A stretch of DNA of 64,000 nucleotides from Pseudomonas maioricensis (GCF_022790535.1 NZ_LOHG01000004.1:393890-457889); one strand, 5' to 3'. Positions 41,448 to 52,194 are shown, numbered from the stretch's first letter. The notes: generated by a model from the sequence alone, not told the origin. Numbers and translations: made by a program.

Positions 41448-42338
41448 ATGACTTTAAAAGTAGGCGTGATTGGACTGGGCAACATGGGCGGCGGCATGGC
41501 TGCGACCCTGGCCAGCAAAGGCTTCGACGTAAGCGGTTTTGACCTGTCGCAAGCTGCACTGGAAATCGCCGCAAGCAAAGGCGTTAAACCGGTAACTGAC
41601 CGCACCGCACTGATCAAACAGGTCGACGTGCTGATCCTGTCGTTGCCAAAAGCAGAACACGTTGAATCGGTTTGCCTTGGCGCTGAAGGCGTACTGCAGC
41701 ACGGCAACGCTGGTCTGATCGTGGTCGACACCACCACCTCTACACCGGAAGCCAGCCGCAAGGTGGCCGCCGCCCTGCTGCAAAAGAACATTGGCTTCAT
41801 CGACGCACCGGTTTCCGGCGGCCCTAAAGGTGCAGCCACCGGCACTATGTCCATGGTCATCGGCGCAGAAGACGCAGACCTGGAAAAAGTGCTGCCGGTC
41901 CTCGAAGGCATGAGCGGCACGCGGGTTCACGTCGGCAAATGCGGCGCAGGCAACGTGGCAAAGATCGCCAACAACATGCTCGCCGCCTGCCACCTGATCA
42001 GCACCGCAGAAGCCGTAAGCATGGCCGCCAAAGCGGGCGTCGATCCGGAAAAACTGATGCTCGGCCTTAATGCCGGTTCCGGCCGTAGCGGCGCCACTCA
42101 AGTGATGTTCCCGACTTGGGTACTGAACAAAACCTACAACTCCGGCTTCACCATGGGCTTGATGCGCAAGGACGTCGGCCTGGCCAGCGACCTGGCTGCC
42201 AGCCTCGATCTGGACCTGCCACTGGCGCGCATCGTCGCCCAACTGTGGGCCGCCAGCAGCGATACGCTGCCGGATGGGGAAGACTTCAACTGCATCGTCC
42301 AGCGGACCGATGCCCAGTTGTTCGGCAAAGGGGAATAA
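41448..42338 (+). CDS. beta-hydroxyacid dehydrogenase, 3-hydroxyisobutyrate dehydrogenase family
   Basis: NAD(P)-dependent oxidoreductase of 296 residues. The cofactor motif VGVIGLGNMGGGMAATLAS is at 4-22, the substrate-binding DAPVSGGPKGAATGTMSMVI near 122, and the catalytic lysine in GNVAKIANNML near 171. Could be an L-threonate dehydrogenase-like enzyme as well as a 3-hydroxyisobutyrate type. First gene of a three-gene operon; the aldehyde dehydrogenase starts three bases after its stop. Confidence 0.88.
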   Translation: MTLKVGVIGLGNMGGGMAATLASKGFDVSGFDLSQAALEIAASKGVKPVTDRTALIKQVDVLILSLPKAEHVESVCLGAEGVLQHGNAGLIVVDTTTSTPEASRKVAAALLQKNIGFIDAPVSGGPKGAATGTMSMVIGAEDADLEKVLPVLEGMSGTRVHVGKCGAGNVAKIANNMLAACHLISTAEAVSMAAKAGVDPEKLMLGLNAGSGRSGATQVMFPTWVLNKTYNSGFTMGLMRKDVGLASDLAASLDLDLPLARIVAQLWAASSDTLPDGEDFNCIVQRTDAQLFGKGE

Positions 42339-42341
42339 CCG

Positions 42342-43859
42342 ATGAGCACGCAAAAACTGCTGGAACTGATGCGCCCGTACTGGGGCGACCGCAACACTGT
42401 GGCCAGCTACGTCGGCGGCGAGTTCGTCGAAGGCCACGGCGAGCCGGTTGAGGTGCGCAACGCCCACGACGATAGCCTGATGCTGAGCTTCCCCGATGCC
42501 GACGCATCGCTGGTTGCAACTATTGATGCCGCGGCAAAAACTGCCCAGGCGCAATGGGCAGCTCTGACCGCTCAGGCCCGTGGCCGCTTGATGTATCAGG
42601 TCGGCGCATTGATTCGTCAGGAAGCCGCCAATCTGGCGCAGATCGAATCCATCACGGCCAACAAGCCAATTCGCGATGCCAACGTTGAAGTGGCGAAAGT
42701 CGCCGAGATGTTCGAGTACTACGCCGGTTGGGCTGACAAGCTGCACGGCGAAGTGATTCCGGTGCCGACCTCGCACCTTAACTACGTGACCTACGAACCA
42801 CTGGGCACGGTGCTGCAGATCACCCCGTGGAACGCACCGATTTTCACCTGCGGCTGGCAGATCGCACCGGCGATCACGGCTGGTAACGCGGTGATTCTCA
42901 AGCCGTCCGAACTGACTGCTTTATCTTCGCTGGTGGTCGCGGTGCTGATCGAGCGCGCCGGTGTGCCAAAAGGTCTGGTCAACGTCGTGGCCGGTTTCGG
43001 TCATACCATCGGTCAAGCGCTGATCGCCAAGGCAGATATCCGCAAAGTGGTCTTCGTGGGTTCGCCCGCCACCGGTCGTCACATCGCGACTGCCGCCGCA
43101 CAACGTTGCATTCCGTGCGTACTGGAACTGGGCGGCAAGTCGGCGAACATCGTCTTTGAAGACGCTGACCTGGAAGTCGCCCTGCGCGGCGCCCAGGCGG
43201 CGATTTTCTCCGGTGCAGGCCAAAGCTGCGTATCCGGTTCGCGCTTGCTAGTGCAGGAATCGATTTTCGAGCGCTTCACCACTGCGCTGGCGGCAGCGGG
43301 AAAACAATTCAAGGTCGGCGACCCAAGCGACCCTGAAACCCAGATCGGTCCGATCAACAATGCCAAGCAATATGCACACGTAAAGAGCATGGTCGAAAGC
43401 GCGCTCCAGGATGGTGCGAAGCTGGTGGGTGTTGATGCTGATCCGCTGCCGAACGTGCCGGGCTATTACGTCAACCCAACGGTGCTGGCTGGCGACAACG
43501 CGCTGAACTGCGCGCAGGACGAAATCTTCGGTCCGGTGGTCGTGGCGATTCCGTTTAAAGATGAAGCAGAAGCGATCAGCATCGCCAATGACAGCCGCTT
43601 CGGTCTGGCGGGTGCGGTATGGACTCGCGATGTCGGCCGCGCCCACCGCGTCGCCAAACAAGTACGCGCCGGAACTTTCTGGGTCAACGGTTACAAGACC
43701 ATCCACGTAAGCTCGCCCTTTGGCGGCTACGGCGACAGCGGCTACGGTCGTTCGTCGGGCCTCGACGCACTGCGTGAATACAGTGAAGTCAAAAGCGTCT
43801 GGGTCGAAACGGCTGCCGTACCTGCGGTCAGCTTCGGTTACGGCGCGAGCCTGGAGTGA
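42342..43859 (+). CDS. aldehyde dehydrogenase family protein
   Basis: 505-residue NAD(P)-dependent aldehyde dehydrogenase. The catalytic cysteine is in GAGQSCVSGSRLLVQ near residue 292 and the glutamate in VLELGGKSANIVFED near 260; LQITPWNAPIF is the NAD-binding loop. Presumably oxidises the product of the preceding dehydrogenase. The M20 hydrolase gene overlaps or abuts its stop. Confidence 0.93.
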   Translation: MSTQKLLELMRPYWGDRNTVASYVGGEFVEGHGEPVEVRNAHDDSLMLSFPDADASLVATIDAAAKTAQAQWAALTAQARGRLMYQVGALIRQEAANLAQIESITANKPIRDANVEVAKVAEMFEYYAGWADKLHGEVIPVPTSHLNYVTYEPLGTVLQITPWNAPIFTCGWQIAPAITAGNAVILKPSELTALSSLVVAVLIERAGVPKGLVNVVAGFGHTIGQALIAKADIRKVVFVGSPATGRHIATAAAQRCIPCVLELGGKSANIVFEDADLEVALRGAQAAIFSGAGQSCVSGSRLLVQESIFERFTTALAAAGKQFKVGDPSDPETQIGPINNAKQYAHVKSMVESALQDGAKLVGVDADPLPNVPGYYVNPTVLAGDNALNCAQDEIFGPVVVAIPFKDEAEAISIANDSRFGLAGAVWTRDVGRAHRVAKQVRAGTFWVNGYKTIHVSSPFGGYGDSGYGRSSGLDALREYSEVKSVWVETAAVPAVSFGYGASLE

Positions 43860-43864
43860 ACCTG

Positions 43865-45022
43865 ATGAAGCTATCCCAAACGTTGATCGAAGACGCCACG
43901 GTATGGCGTCGCGACTTCCACTCGGCTCCGGAATTGGGCTTTGAAGAACTGCGTACCTCCGAGCGCGTCGCTCAGTTGCTCGAAAGCTTTGGTATCGAAG
44001 TGCATCGCGGCCTGGGCGGTACGGGCGTGGTGGGTACCTTGCGCACCGGTGAAGGCCCAAGCATCGGCATTCGTGCCGACATGGATGCGTTGCCGATTCA
44101 GGAGTTGGGGACACACTCCCATGCGTCCACGCATAAAGGCTGCATGCATGCCTGTGGTCATGACGGTCATACGGCGATTTTGCTGGCCACAGCCCGGCAT
44201 CTGAGCGAGACGCGCAACTTCAAAGGCACGGTGCATTTCGTCTTCCAGCCTGCTGAGGAAAATCTCGGTGGCGCGGGCAAAATGATCGATGACGGGCTGT
44301 TCGAGCGCTTCCCGATGGACGCCATTTACGGCCTGCACAACTGGCCTGGCGCACCTGCCGGTCAGGTGATCATCAATCCGGGGCCTATGATGGCTTCGCT
44401 GGACACCTTCGAAATCACCCTGACCGGCAAAGGCAGCCACGCCGCCATGCCGGATAAAGGTGCCGACCCGATTGTTGCCGCTGCGCAGCTGGTTCTGGGC
44501 CTGCAGACCATAGTCTCCCGTCGGCTTTCGCCACTGGACTCGGCGGTGGTCAGCATCACGCAGTTCAACGCCGGTGAAGCGATCAACGTGATCCCGGAAA
44601 CGGCAGTCCTGCGCGGTACCGTGCGCTGCCTGCAAACCCCGGTGCGTGACAAGGTCGAGAAGTTGATTGGCGAGTTCGTCGAGCAACTGCCAGTCGCCTT
44701 CGGCGTGACGGGCAAGCTGGCTTACAACGTGGGCTATCCGGTTACCGAGAACAACGTCGAGGCAGCGGCCACGATTCGTCGTGCAGCCATCACTGCAGTG
44801 GGTGAGGAAAACGTTCAGTGGGGTTGTAACCCGTCCATGGCGTCCGAAGATTTCGCCTACATGCTTCAGGCGCGCCCCGGCGCTTACATCTGGCTGGGCG
44901 TGGACGGCGAAAAACCATCAGCGGCGCTGCACAACCCGTATTACGACTTCAACGATCAGGTGATCGGCGCAGGCGTGGCGGTGTGGACCAAGCTGGTGGA
45001 GCAGGAGTTGGCTGCGGGCTGA
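43865..45022 (+). CDS. M20 family amidohydrolase (hippurate hydrolase-like)
   Basis: 385-residue metal-dependent amidohydrolase that splits N-acyl amino acids or similar amides. Metal ligands are visible in MHACGHDGHTAILLATARHL near residue 98, FQPAEENLGGAGKMI near 130, and GLHNWPG. The ATG at 43865 has GGAG eight bases upstream; a GTG at 43856 overlapping the aldehyde dehydrogenase stop is the alternative. Third gene of the cluster, consistent with a pathway that starts from an N-acyl conjugate. Confidence 0.9.
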   Translation: MKLSQTLIEDATVWRRDFHSAPELGFEELRTSERVAQLLESFGIEVHRGLGGTGVVGTLRTGEGPSIGIRADMDALPIQELGTHSHASTHKGCMHACGHDGHTAILLATARHLSETRNFKGTVHFVFQPAEENLGGAGKMIDDGLFERFPMDAIYGLHNWPGAPAGQVIINPGPMMASLDTFEITLTGKGSHAAMPDKGADPIVAAAQLVLGLQTIVSRRLSPLDSAVVSITQFNAGEAINVIPETAVLRGTVRCLQTPVRDKVEKLIGEFVEQLPVAFGVTGKLAYNVGYPVTENNVEAAATIRRAAITAVGEENVQWGCNPSMASEDFAYMLQARPGAYIWLGVDGEKPSAALHNPYYDFNDQVIGAGVAVWTKLVEQELAAG

Positions 45023-45068
45023 GAAGCCGGCGATTGACCAGATTGTCTGAATTGAAATGAGATCCCCC

Positions 45069-45157
45069 TGTGGGAGCAGAGCTTGCTCGCGATGCATGAG
45101 ATGCGGCCAGAAGTCATACCGCGTTATCGTTTATCGCGAGCCAGCTCTGCTCCCACA
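45069..45157. repeat. REP doublet (REPIN)
   Basis: Arms TGTGGGAGCAGAGCTTGCTC and the complement of TGTGGGAGCAGAGCTGGCTC, spacer with the CATACCGCGTTATCGTTTATC segment that also occurs at about 26133. Confidence 0.9.
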
Positions 45158-45178
45158 GGGATCGCATTCCAAGCTGGA

Positions 45179-46555
45179 TCAACACTCCACCCACTTCACC
45201 GCCAACCCGCCGCGTGACGTTTCCTTGTACTTCTCAAGCATGTCCGCGCCGGTGTCGCGCATGGTGCGGATGGCGTGGTCCAGGGAGATGAAATGCTCGC
45301 CGTCGCCACGCATGGCCATTTGTGCGGCGTTGATCGCTTTAACCGCGGCAATCGCATTGCGCTCGATACAGGGTATTTGCACTAGGCCGCCAACCGGGTC
45401 GCAGGTCAGGCCCAGATTATGCTCCAGACCAATCTCCGCAGCGTTTTCAACCTGTTCAGGCGTAGCGCCGAGAATCTCCGCAAGACCCGCAGCTGCCATC
45501 GCACAAGCAGAACCCACTTCGCCCTGACACCCCACTTCCGCACCGGAAATCGACGCGTTTTTCTTGCACAGAATGCCCACCGCCGCCGCGCTCAAAAAGA
45601 ACCTTACGACGTCATCTTCAGTGGCATCGGGATTGAATTTCATGAAGTAGTGCAGCACCGCCGGGATGATCCCCGCCGCGCCATTGGTGGGCGCAGTGAC
45701 CATACGACCGCCTGCTGCGTTTTCTTCGTTGACCGCCAAGGCAAACAGGTTGACCCACTCCATGGCGCTGAGCGTCGAGCTGATCACGTTGGGTTTACCC
45801 AGTTCCTGGAGGCTACGATGCAGCTTGAACGCACGACGCCGAACATTCAGGCCACCGGGCAAGATCCCCTCCTCGCGCAGGCCTTTATTTACACAGTCCT
45901 GCATGGCACCCCAGATGTGCAGAATCCGCGAGCGGATTTCCGCTTCGGTACGCCAGACTTTCTCGTTCTCCATCATCAGCGCAGAAATGCTCAGGCCATG
46001 CTTTTTGCACAGGCGCAGCAGCTGGGCACCGCTGGAGAAATCGTAAGGCAGTTCGGTAGTATCGCTGTCCAGAACGCCGCTGGCGGCCTGTTCGGCATCA
46101 ACGACAAAACCACCGCCGACCGAATAATAAGTCTGCTCATACACTTCACCAGTGGCACCATAGGCGCAGAGCGTCATGCCGTTGGGGTGATAAGGCAGGC
46201 TTTCTTCCAGCAAACGCATGTCTCGTTGCCAGTCAAAGGTAATGCGTTGCTCACCGCCGAGCAGCAGAACTTGTTGCTCCAGCACGGCATCTACACGAGG
46301 TGCTACCAGCGCCGGGTCAACCTGGTCAGGCCATTCGCCCATCAGGCCGATAACCGTCGCACGGTCACTGCCGTGACCAATCCCGGTCGCCGACAAAGAG
46401 CCATACAAACGTACCTCGACACGCTCGACCTTGTTCAGCAGGCCCAGCTCGCGCAGTTGCACACTGAAGATTGCAGCAGCACGCATTGGCCCTACTGTGT
46501 GCGAACTGGAGGGGCCGATGCCGATTTTGAACATGTCGAAGACGCTGATAGCCAT
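45179..46555 (-). CDS. sdaA: L-serine ammonia-lyase
   Basis: Iron-sulfur L-serine deaminase converting serine to pyruvate and ammonia. 458 residues. N-terminal [20 protein letters not shown] and the C-terminal catalytic domain with cysteines in [20 protein letters not shown] and [19 protein letters not shown], the likely [4Fe-4S] ligands. The start at 46555 matches the family; extended frames upstream run into the divergent regulator. Divergent from the GcvA-like LysR gene. Confidence 0.96.
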   Translation of the reverse strand: MAISVFDMFKIGIGPSSSHTVGPMRAAAIFSVQLRELGLLNKVERVEVRLYGSLSATGIGHGSDRATVIGLMGEWPDQVDPALVAPRVDAVLEQQVLLLGGEQRITFDWQRDMRLLEESLPYHPNGMTLCAYGATGEVYEQTYYSVGGGFVVDAEQAASGVLDSDTTELPYDFSSGAQLLRLCKKHGLSISALMMENEKVWRTEAEIRSRILHIWGAMQDCVNKGLREEGILPGGLNVRRRAFKLHRSLQELGKPNVISSTLSAMEWVNLFALAVNEENAAGGRMVTAPTNGAAGIIPAVLHYFMKFNPDATEDDVVRFFLSAAAVGILCKKNASISGAEVGCQGEVGSACAMAAAGLAEILGATPEQVENAAEIGLEHNLGLTCDPVGGLVQIPCIERNAIAAVKAINAAQMAMRGDGEHFISLDHAIRTMRDTGADMLEKYKETSRGGLAVKWVEC

Positions 46556-46684
46556 ACGGTTAGCTCGATTCGTGAGAGGCTTGTAGGCCTCGAAAGACAC
46601 TTTTTTATGTGCTGGTATTTTTAGGCTCCAGCCAAACGATCCACAAACGAAACTTCCTAAGCCATGGTTAAGCAGAACTGATAG

Positions 46685-47599
46685 ATGAGCAAAATCCTCA
46701 ACGCGCAAATGCACGCATGGCTCCAGGTCTTCGCCTGTGCTGCCCGGCACCTGTCGTTTACCCGCTGTGCGGACGAACTGCATGTAACGCCCGGCGCCAT
46801 CAGCCAGCAAATGCGCCAGCTCGAAGAGCGGCTGGGCTTTGCACTGTTCCATCGGGTGGGTCGTGGTCTAGAGCTGACCGCTGAAGGACAGCGGCTGGCT
46901 ATCGTCGCCAACGAGGTTCACAGCCGTATTGATGATGAGCTGAGGCTCCTGCATTCGGGGCGAATCGGCGGCGTATTCAAGCTGCGCTGTATTCCTTCGT
47001 TCCTGAGCAAATGGCTGATGCCGCGCTTGCCGCAACTGGAACAGGCGTTTCCCGACATTCAACTGCGGATCATTGCCGAGGACAGCAGCGGCTCATTACG
47101 CGATGACGATTTTGACCTGGCCATCGACCTCAACGACGGCAGCTATCCGGGGCTGATGACGACGTCGTTACTGGAGGAAGAGTTGTTCCCGGTCTGCTCG
47201 CCCGCGCTGCAAGCCGGCAAGCCACCGTTGGATACACCAAGCCAGTTGGTGCACTACCCGTTGCTGCACGACATCACTGCGTGGCGCGGCAGCTATGAGT
47301 ACGCTGAATGGGAGTTTTACCTCAATGCTATCGGTGCCTCGGGCATCGACGTGCGCCGAGGCCACACGTTCAATCGCAACCACCTGACCATTGAAGCAGC
47401 GATCATGGGCATGGGCGTGGCGATTGCGCGCAAGGCGCTTATCACTAACGAACTGGAAGAAGGCTCGCTGATCATCCCGTTCGGCCACCCGATTGCAGCG
47501 CGCAAGAAGTATGTATTGGTCTACCGCGAAGGCGCCCTGCAAACCCCGGCACGCCGGGCGGTGCATGACTGGCTGGTGGAGCAGGCGTTGGGGATGTGA
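46685..47599 (+). CDS. LysR-family regulator, GcvA/DsdC-like
   Basis: 304 residues; helix-turn-helix at about 20-70 ([20 protein letters not shown]) and a GcvA-like effector domain ([20 protein letters not shown]). The 129-base divergent region shared with sdaA makes sdaA its probable target. Weak ribosome-binding site before the ATG, so the start is less certain. Confidence 0.88.
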   Translation: MSKILNAQMHAWLQVFACAARHLSFTRCADELHVTPGAISQQMRQLEERLGFALFHRVGRGLELTAEGQRLAIVANEVHSRIDDELRLLHSGRIGGVFKLRCIPSFLSKWLMPRLPQLEQAFPDIQLRIIAEDSSGSLRDDDFDLAIDLNDGSYPGLMTTSLLEEELFPVCSPALQAGKPPLDTPSQLVHYPLLHDITAWRGSYEYAEWEFYLNAIGASGIDVRRGHTFNRNHLTIEAAIMGMGVAIARKALITNELEEGSLIIPFGHPIAARKKYVLVYREGALQTPARRAVHDWLVEQALGM

Positions 47600-47616
47600 T
47601 CTATTTATGGTGCCCC

Positions 47617-47689
47617 TGTAGGAGCTGCCGAAGGCTGCGAAAGCAATTTGCCTGAAACACCGCCTTCGCAGCCTTCGGCAGCTCCTACA
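47617..47689. repeat. REP doublet, GTAGGAGCTGCCG class
   Basis: Perfect arms TGTAGGAGCTGCCGAAGGCT and complement, extending to CGAAGG, the same class as at 10733. Confidence 0.92.
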
Positions 47690-47699
47690 AGGTACATAC

Positions 47700-47737
47700 A
47701 AAAATGCCGGGCAGATTTGATCTGCCCGGCGTTTTTA
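47700..47737 (-). terminator. bidirectional intrinsic terminator
   Basis: ATGCCGGGCAGAT / ATCTGCCCGGCGT stem flanked by A and T runs between the converging LysR gene and the DUF3100 gene. Confidence 0.9.
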
Positions 47738-47755
47738 TTGCCAACTGCTCAATGC

Positions 47756-49084
47756 CTAGTGAAAGAACTCAGCAATCAACACAGCACCAATGAACGTCCC
47801 AAAGTTAGCCAGGAACGAGACCAGCACGATGCGCCAGCCCAGCAGGCGGAACGCTGGCAGGTCTTTGGCCACCGACAAACCGGCGAAAGCCAGCATCGGT
47901 GTGATCACTGCAAGCATGTTGATCGAGCCAACCATCTGCGCAATCTCAGCCGCCCAAGGGCATGCTGGAGAAGTCATGAACATCGCGACAATCGATACGG
48001 TACAAACCGCCGGGATCTTGCGGCGCAAGGCCACACAGATCAGCTCACCGATGAATACCGCCAGGATCATCACCGCGATACCACCAAAGGCGGCAGGCGA
48101 CAGCGTCTTGTAACCCACATAGTTGGCGATCAATGCCAACGCACCCGCCGCCAGCCACGCGCTGATCCGTCCGCCCCAACCCAGCTCCTTGACCTCAAGG
48201 GATACCTGGTCGTGCTTGGGACCATTGTTCATCACTGAAGCTTTGGTGGTTCGGCCGATGATCGGCTCCAGAACCCGGTAGCCCCAGACCGCCAGCGGCA
48301 AGGAAATGAACAGCGTGAAGTAGGTGCCGATAGTGGTGGTGATCAGGTTCGACGCAGCGGCGAGCGCCATGACTTCCTTGGCCACTTCCGGCGTCTGCTG
48401 AGCCGCGATTGCGCCCGCCGCAGCGGCCATCATGCTGCCAGAACCGATGCCCGACCCCATCGCCAGCGAGTTGGGATGGAAAATCCCGAGGCTGGTAATG
48501 AAGCCTGCAACGACGGCAATGAACAACGCACCGAACAATGTCCCGGTCAGGTATTCGGCGAGTACGCCGCGACCTTCGGGGGAGTCCATGCCGTAGCGCT
48601 CACCGATGATCGCCAGGCTTGGCTCACGACCTACCGAGAACGTCGCGCCAATGGCTTCGCGCTTGATACCGAGCATCAGCGCCACCGGCAAACCGAGGAT
48701 CACGGTGCCGACAAAGTGGCCGAATTCCTGGAACAACAACGCCCAACCCGAGGCAAATACCAACGGCAATGAACCGCCAACGACCATGCCCAGCTTGGCG
48801 ATAAACACCAACAGAGCCGGCTGCAGGATTGAAGCGGAACGTACCTGATCACCAAGGCTCAGGCCGATCGGACCTGGCAGACGGCGGCTGAAGATGCCGA
48901 TGCCCGCGCCGATCAACAGCGCCCAGACCATAGGCAGCAGGACTACTTTGCCAGGGCCGAGGGGAATACTGATCGCGCCGATTGCCTCGGCCACCACCAG
49001 AATGACCGCTGCCCAGATGTACAGTTTTACGGTCGATGAAACGGCACGATTTTCGCCCAGTGTCGCAGCGTGAGAATGTTGCAT
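47756..49084 (-). CDS. DUF3100 domain integral membrane protein
   Basis: 442-residue inner-membrane protein with about eleven hydrophobic segments, for example WAAVILVVAEAIGAISIPLG and AVITPMLAFAGLSVAKDLPA, and a long cytosolic loop with GREPSLAIIGERYGMDSPEG. GAGGGG six bases before the ATG at 49084 decides the start; an in-frame start at 49192 would add a soluble tail. The family looks like a transporter and often sits near M20 hydrolases; here it could supply the amidohydrolase cluster, but that is inference. Confidence 0.85.
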   Translation of the reverse strand: MQHSHAATLGENRAVSSTVKLYIWAAVILVVAEAIGAISIPLGPGKVVLLPMVWALLIGAGIGIFSRRLPGPIGLSLGDQVRSASILQPALLVFIAKLGMVVGGSLPLVFASGWALLFQEFGHFVGTVILGLPVALMLGIKREAIGATFSVGREPSLAIIGERYGMDSPEGRGVLAEYLTGTLFGALFIAVVAGFITSLGIFHPNSLAMGSGIGSGSMMAAAAGAIAAQQTPEVAKEVMALAAASNLITTTIGTYFTLFISLPLAVWGYRVLEPIIGRTTKASVMNNGPKHDQVSLEVKELGWGGRISAWLAAGALALIANYVGYKTLSPAAFGGIAVMILAVFIGELICVALRRKIPAVCTVSIVAMFMTSPACPWAAEIAQMVGSINMLAVITPMLAFAGLSVAKDLPAFRLLGWRIVLVSFLANFGTFIGAVLIAEFFH

Positions 49085-49642
49085 GGTTGTCCCCTCACCT
49101 GTTGGCCAATCGTCATGCGGCTGGCCAATAGTTGTTGTTTTTTCAGGAGGTGCCGACGGCACCCAGGGCAGATTCAAATCCATGTCAGGCATGGAAACTC
49201 GCGTGCTGCGAGCGATAAAAACTTGATGCTCTCGCCTGCTTTATGACGCCCCTTGTGAGGGTTGCTCCGTCAGCAGATCCGGCCTTCGCGCCCCCGGCTG
49301 GTGGCGTCGGGGTGCAGTTCGAGTATGGGTAGGGAGAGGACACGCACCAATATTACAGAATGAATTTATTGTTGCCTAAAACAGAACACCAGATGGGTCG
49401 CTAGCTCTGTGAAAAAACTGATGCTTACCCTCGAATTGATGTGCGACGCAAGCACTGTGGGAGCCGGGCTTGCCCGCGATAAGGCTGGACGCGGTTCACT
49501 TTAGATCGCGTTCAGCGTTATCGCGGGCAAGCCCGGCTCCCACAAGGGAAAGCATTCCAATGCAAGGAAGCGGTTAACTGAATTGAATAGGTAATTTACA
49601 GGACAACCCCCGAATTGCTCGGGGGCAGGTCTCACTCAATCC
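49085..49642. other. 558-base intergenic region with one REP doublet
   Basis: Holds the promoter region of the DUF3100 gene (49085-49330), the REP doublet at 49456-49544 and a CCCCCGA / TCGGGGG stem at 49607-49625 without a T tract. I see no other gene. Confidence 0.6.
49456..49544. repeat. REP doublet (REPIN)
   Basis: Arms TGTGGGAGCCGGGCTTGCCC and complement, spacer AAGGCTGGACGCGGTTCACT shared with the doublets at 6363 and 13551. Confidence 0.92.
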
Positions 49643-51700
49643 TCAATCCAGCTGAAAACGCGACGTGTTGTCGCTCAACGCACGGCTGCCTTTACTCAAC
49701 GTGTCGGCCGCCTGATTGACAGCCCGCGCACCGTCAAGCAAGCGCCCGGCAGCCTGATCAACTTGCTGGATATTGCCGCTGACTTCATCAGCAGTACTGG
49801 CCTGCTCTTCAACCGCAGTCGAAATCTGCGCCAGGGTGTCGGTAACGCCCTGCACAGCACTGGCGATTTCAACCAGCCGCTGACCCAGATCAGTCACCGA
49901 CTGCGCATCGTTGACCGCCTGACCGCACGCCGACTCCATCAAGCCTACAGCCTGGCTCACGGTAGAACGCAGGCTGTCGACGGTACTGGCAATTTCCGCT
50001 GTGGAGACCTGAGTACGCTGCGACAGGCTGCGAACCTCATCGGCAACCACCGCAAAACCACGGCCCTGCTCACCTGCGCGCGCCGCCTCGATGGCCGCGT
50101 TGAGGGCCAGCAAGTTAGTCTGTTCGGCGATACCACGAATCGCATCGACTACCGACTGAATCTGTTGCCCCTGCTCGCTGACCCGGCCCAGCGCCGCAGC
50201 GGTATCCGTTAGGCGCTGATTGAGCTGCTGAATACTCGTGGTCGTGCGCTGGCTGTCGCGGCTGCTTTCCTCAGCAATCTGGCGCGTATGCCGGGCGCTA
50301 TCGGAGGCCTGCTCACAACTTTTTGCCACGCCCTGCGAGGTCGCCGCCAGCTCGGTCGCTGCTGCGGCAATCTGACTGATCTGATACTGCTGCTCTTCAA
50401 CTTCGGTCAGCGTGCCGCTCGATTGCGTATTGAGGGTCAACACCGCGCTGCCTAGTTGCTTGGTTTCATGGTTGACGCCCAGCAAACTCGTGCGCAACTG
50501 CACCACGGCAACGTTCAATGCAGTGCTGATCGCGGCCAATTCATCACGGCCCTGCACTTCCACCTGCACTAACAGATTGCCGTCACGCAGGGACTCCGCC
50601 AACGTAGTGATGCCGCTGGCACTGCGACGGATCGACGCCTGCAGACACGCAAACAGATAAAGCGCAGCCAGCAGCAACACACCAAAGCAGATGCCCATGG
50701 GGATGAATTGCATGTTGGACTTGCTGTGGTAGTAAGCCAGGCGACTGTCCAGTGACTGCAACGACTGGTTGCGCAGGCTCGCCAGATCGTTGAGCAAAGT
50801 ATCGACGCTGCGCTCGAACGCAGGCGCGTCAAGCTTGATGGTGCCGTCAAACACCCCGTCATCCAGCACCTTCAATTCGGTCTGTAGACGCTGCATGACA
50901 GCGTCGTAATTGTCCGCCCATGGTTTCATTTCCGCTGGCAGCTTAGCCTTCAGAAAATCCCCGGCTTTGACCAGTTGAGTCTGAGCATCGGCGATGCGCC
51001 CGCGCAGCTCGCGCATCTGCAAGCGGCTTTGCAGGCTGAATTGCCCAGTGACCACCGAGGTCTGACCGATACTGGCCATACGACCGATACGCTCGATCAA
51101 TTCCGGAACCTGCTGGGTCGACATCTGCATCAACAGATACGTCTCCAGCCACGGGTCGAGAATCAGGCCGCTGTCCGTGGCGATCTGCTCGCGCAAGGCT
51201 TGCACATTGCCCAGGGCATTGGTGAATCGGTCGTAGCCGTCCGGCCACCAGCCCACGGTGCGCAGCGATGCGATGTCCATGCCGGTCACCGAGGCTTTCA
51301 GCGTTTCATAGCGTTTGAGCGCGTCGGCGCTGGCGTCCTCGCTTTTGAGCGTTGCGCCCAGCGACTCAAGCGCCTGCGTTATCCGCGGACCTGCGGCATC
51401 CATCGCGCTCATTGCGGCCTTGGCGGCAGGCGTCGGCTCTTTGAGGATATCGGAGGCTTTCCAGCGTGCAGCATTGTCGCGCTGATGAGAAAGCTCGGCA
51501 TCCACCAGATCCAGCGCCAGCAATTGAGTCACGCCCGAGCGTTCGCCCGCGATCGTCGCGAGCTTACTGCGATAGTCCTGGCCGATCATCCAGAGGCTAC
51601 CCACCAGCGGCAGCATGAACAGAAGAAACAGCATCTGAAACTTACGCGCGAAACCAAAACGGCTAAGCATGCGCATACCAGGCGACAAAAGACTGTACAT
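49643..51700 (-). CDS. methyl-accepting chemotaxis protein, helical sensor type
   Basis: 685-residue transmembrane chemoreceptor. A first membrane helix near 20-40 ([18 protein letters not shown]), a mostly helical periplasmic region of about 270 residues, a second helix near 317-335 ([17 protein letters not shown]), HAMP, and the signalling hairpin [20 protein letters not shown] near 530. The periplasmic part looks like a helical-bundle sensor rather than a Cache domain, so its ligand class differs from the receptor at 1209. The ATG at 51700 gives a short cytosolic lead; in-frame codons upstream lack support. Confidence 0.93.
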   Translation of the reverse strand: MYSLLSPGMRMLSRFGFARKFQMLFLLFMLPLVGSLWMIGQDYRSKLATIAGERSGVTQLLALDLVDAELSHQRDNAARWKASDILKEPTPAAKAAMSAMDAAGPRITQALESLGATLKSEDASADALKRYETLKASVTGMDIASLRTVGWWPDGYDRFTNALGNVQALREQIATDSGLILDPWLETYLLMQMSTQQVPELIERIGRMASIGQTSVVTGQFSLQSRLQMRELRGRIADAQTQLVKAGDFLKAKLPAEMKPWADNYDAVMQRLQTELKVLDDGVFDGTIKLDAPAFERSVDTLLNDLASLRNQSLQSLDSRLAYYHSKSNMQFIPMGICFGVLLLAALYLFACLQASIRRSASGITTLAESLRDGNLLVQVEVQGRDELAAISTALNVAVVQLRTSLLGVNHETKQLGSAVLTLNTQSSGTLTEVEEQQYQISQIAAAATELAATSQGVAKSCEQASDSARHTRQIAEESSRDSQRTTTSIQQLNQRLTDTAAALGRVSEQGQQIQSVVDAIRGIAEQTNLLALNAAIEAARAGEQGRGFAVVADEVRSLSQRTQVSTAEIASTVDSLRSTVSQAVGLMESACGQAVNDAQSVTDLGQRLVEIASAVQGVTDTLAQISTAVEEQASTADEVSGNIQQVDQAAGRLLDGARAVNQAADTLSKGSRALSDNTSRFQLD

Positions 51701-51995
51701 GACCGACCTACTCCCCCAGAACATCGAACAGAAATGGCAGAAACCACCCCGGATGTCTTTGAAAAAACCGCTACCGGCAAAATGCCATGTTATTGATTGA
51801 ATTACGATAGCCACCCAGCGCTTCCTGAATGGCGCCAGTGCAGAAATCGTCAGCTGTACGATCCTCTAGCAATATTCAGACCGTGTAGGCGATTGCTGTT
51901 TTTATCAGTAGGAAGCTTCCCGCTCGGTGGATAGATACTGCAAAAGTACGTCACCAATGGTTACGCTTTGTCATTTCCCGGAGGAGAGATCCCGA

Positions 51996-52194
51996 ATGGA
52001 CGACAAACACCCTCAGGTCCTTCAGGCGCAAGATGCTCTTTAAAGACCTTGATGCGGAACGGAATGCCTGGACCTCGAACAGGACGTCGCCTCCCGCAAA
52101 AGTCAGCGAAAACATTAAGGTCTGGCTGAACGTGCACAGAGAAGGGCATGAAGAATGGCTGGACGATGGCTTGCTCCAGGATCTTTTTTGCTAA
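51996..52194 (+). pseudogene. small ORF with apparent +1 frameshift at CTT-TAA
   Basis: An ATG at 51996 behind GGAGGAGAG (eight bases) encodes MDDKHPQVLQAQDAL and hits TAA at 52041. Skipping one base at CTT-T-AAA continues into a frame encoding KDLDAERNAWTSNRTSPPAK and on to HREGHEEWLDDGLLQDLFC, stop at 52192-52194, about 65 residues in all. The second frame alone has an ATG at 52033 (53 residues) but no good ribosome-binding site. Either a decayed gene, a programmed shift or a sequencing error. No recognised family. Confidence 0.4.

Noticed and set aside
41454-42776. 440-codon frame antisense to the hydroxyacid and aldehyde dehydrogenase genes
   Set aside because: Shadow of two genes with clear catalytic motifs; it crosses their boundary without any start signal.
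49607-49625. CCCCCGA / TCGGGGG stem as terminator of the second chemoreceptor gene
   Set aside because: The stem is real but no T run follows on the minus strand, so I do not call it a terminator.
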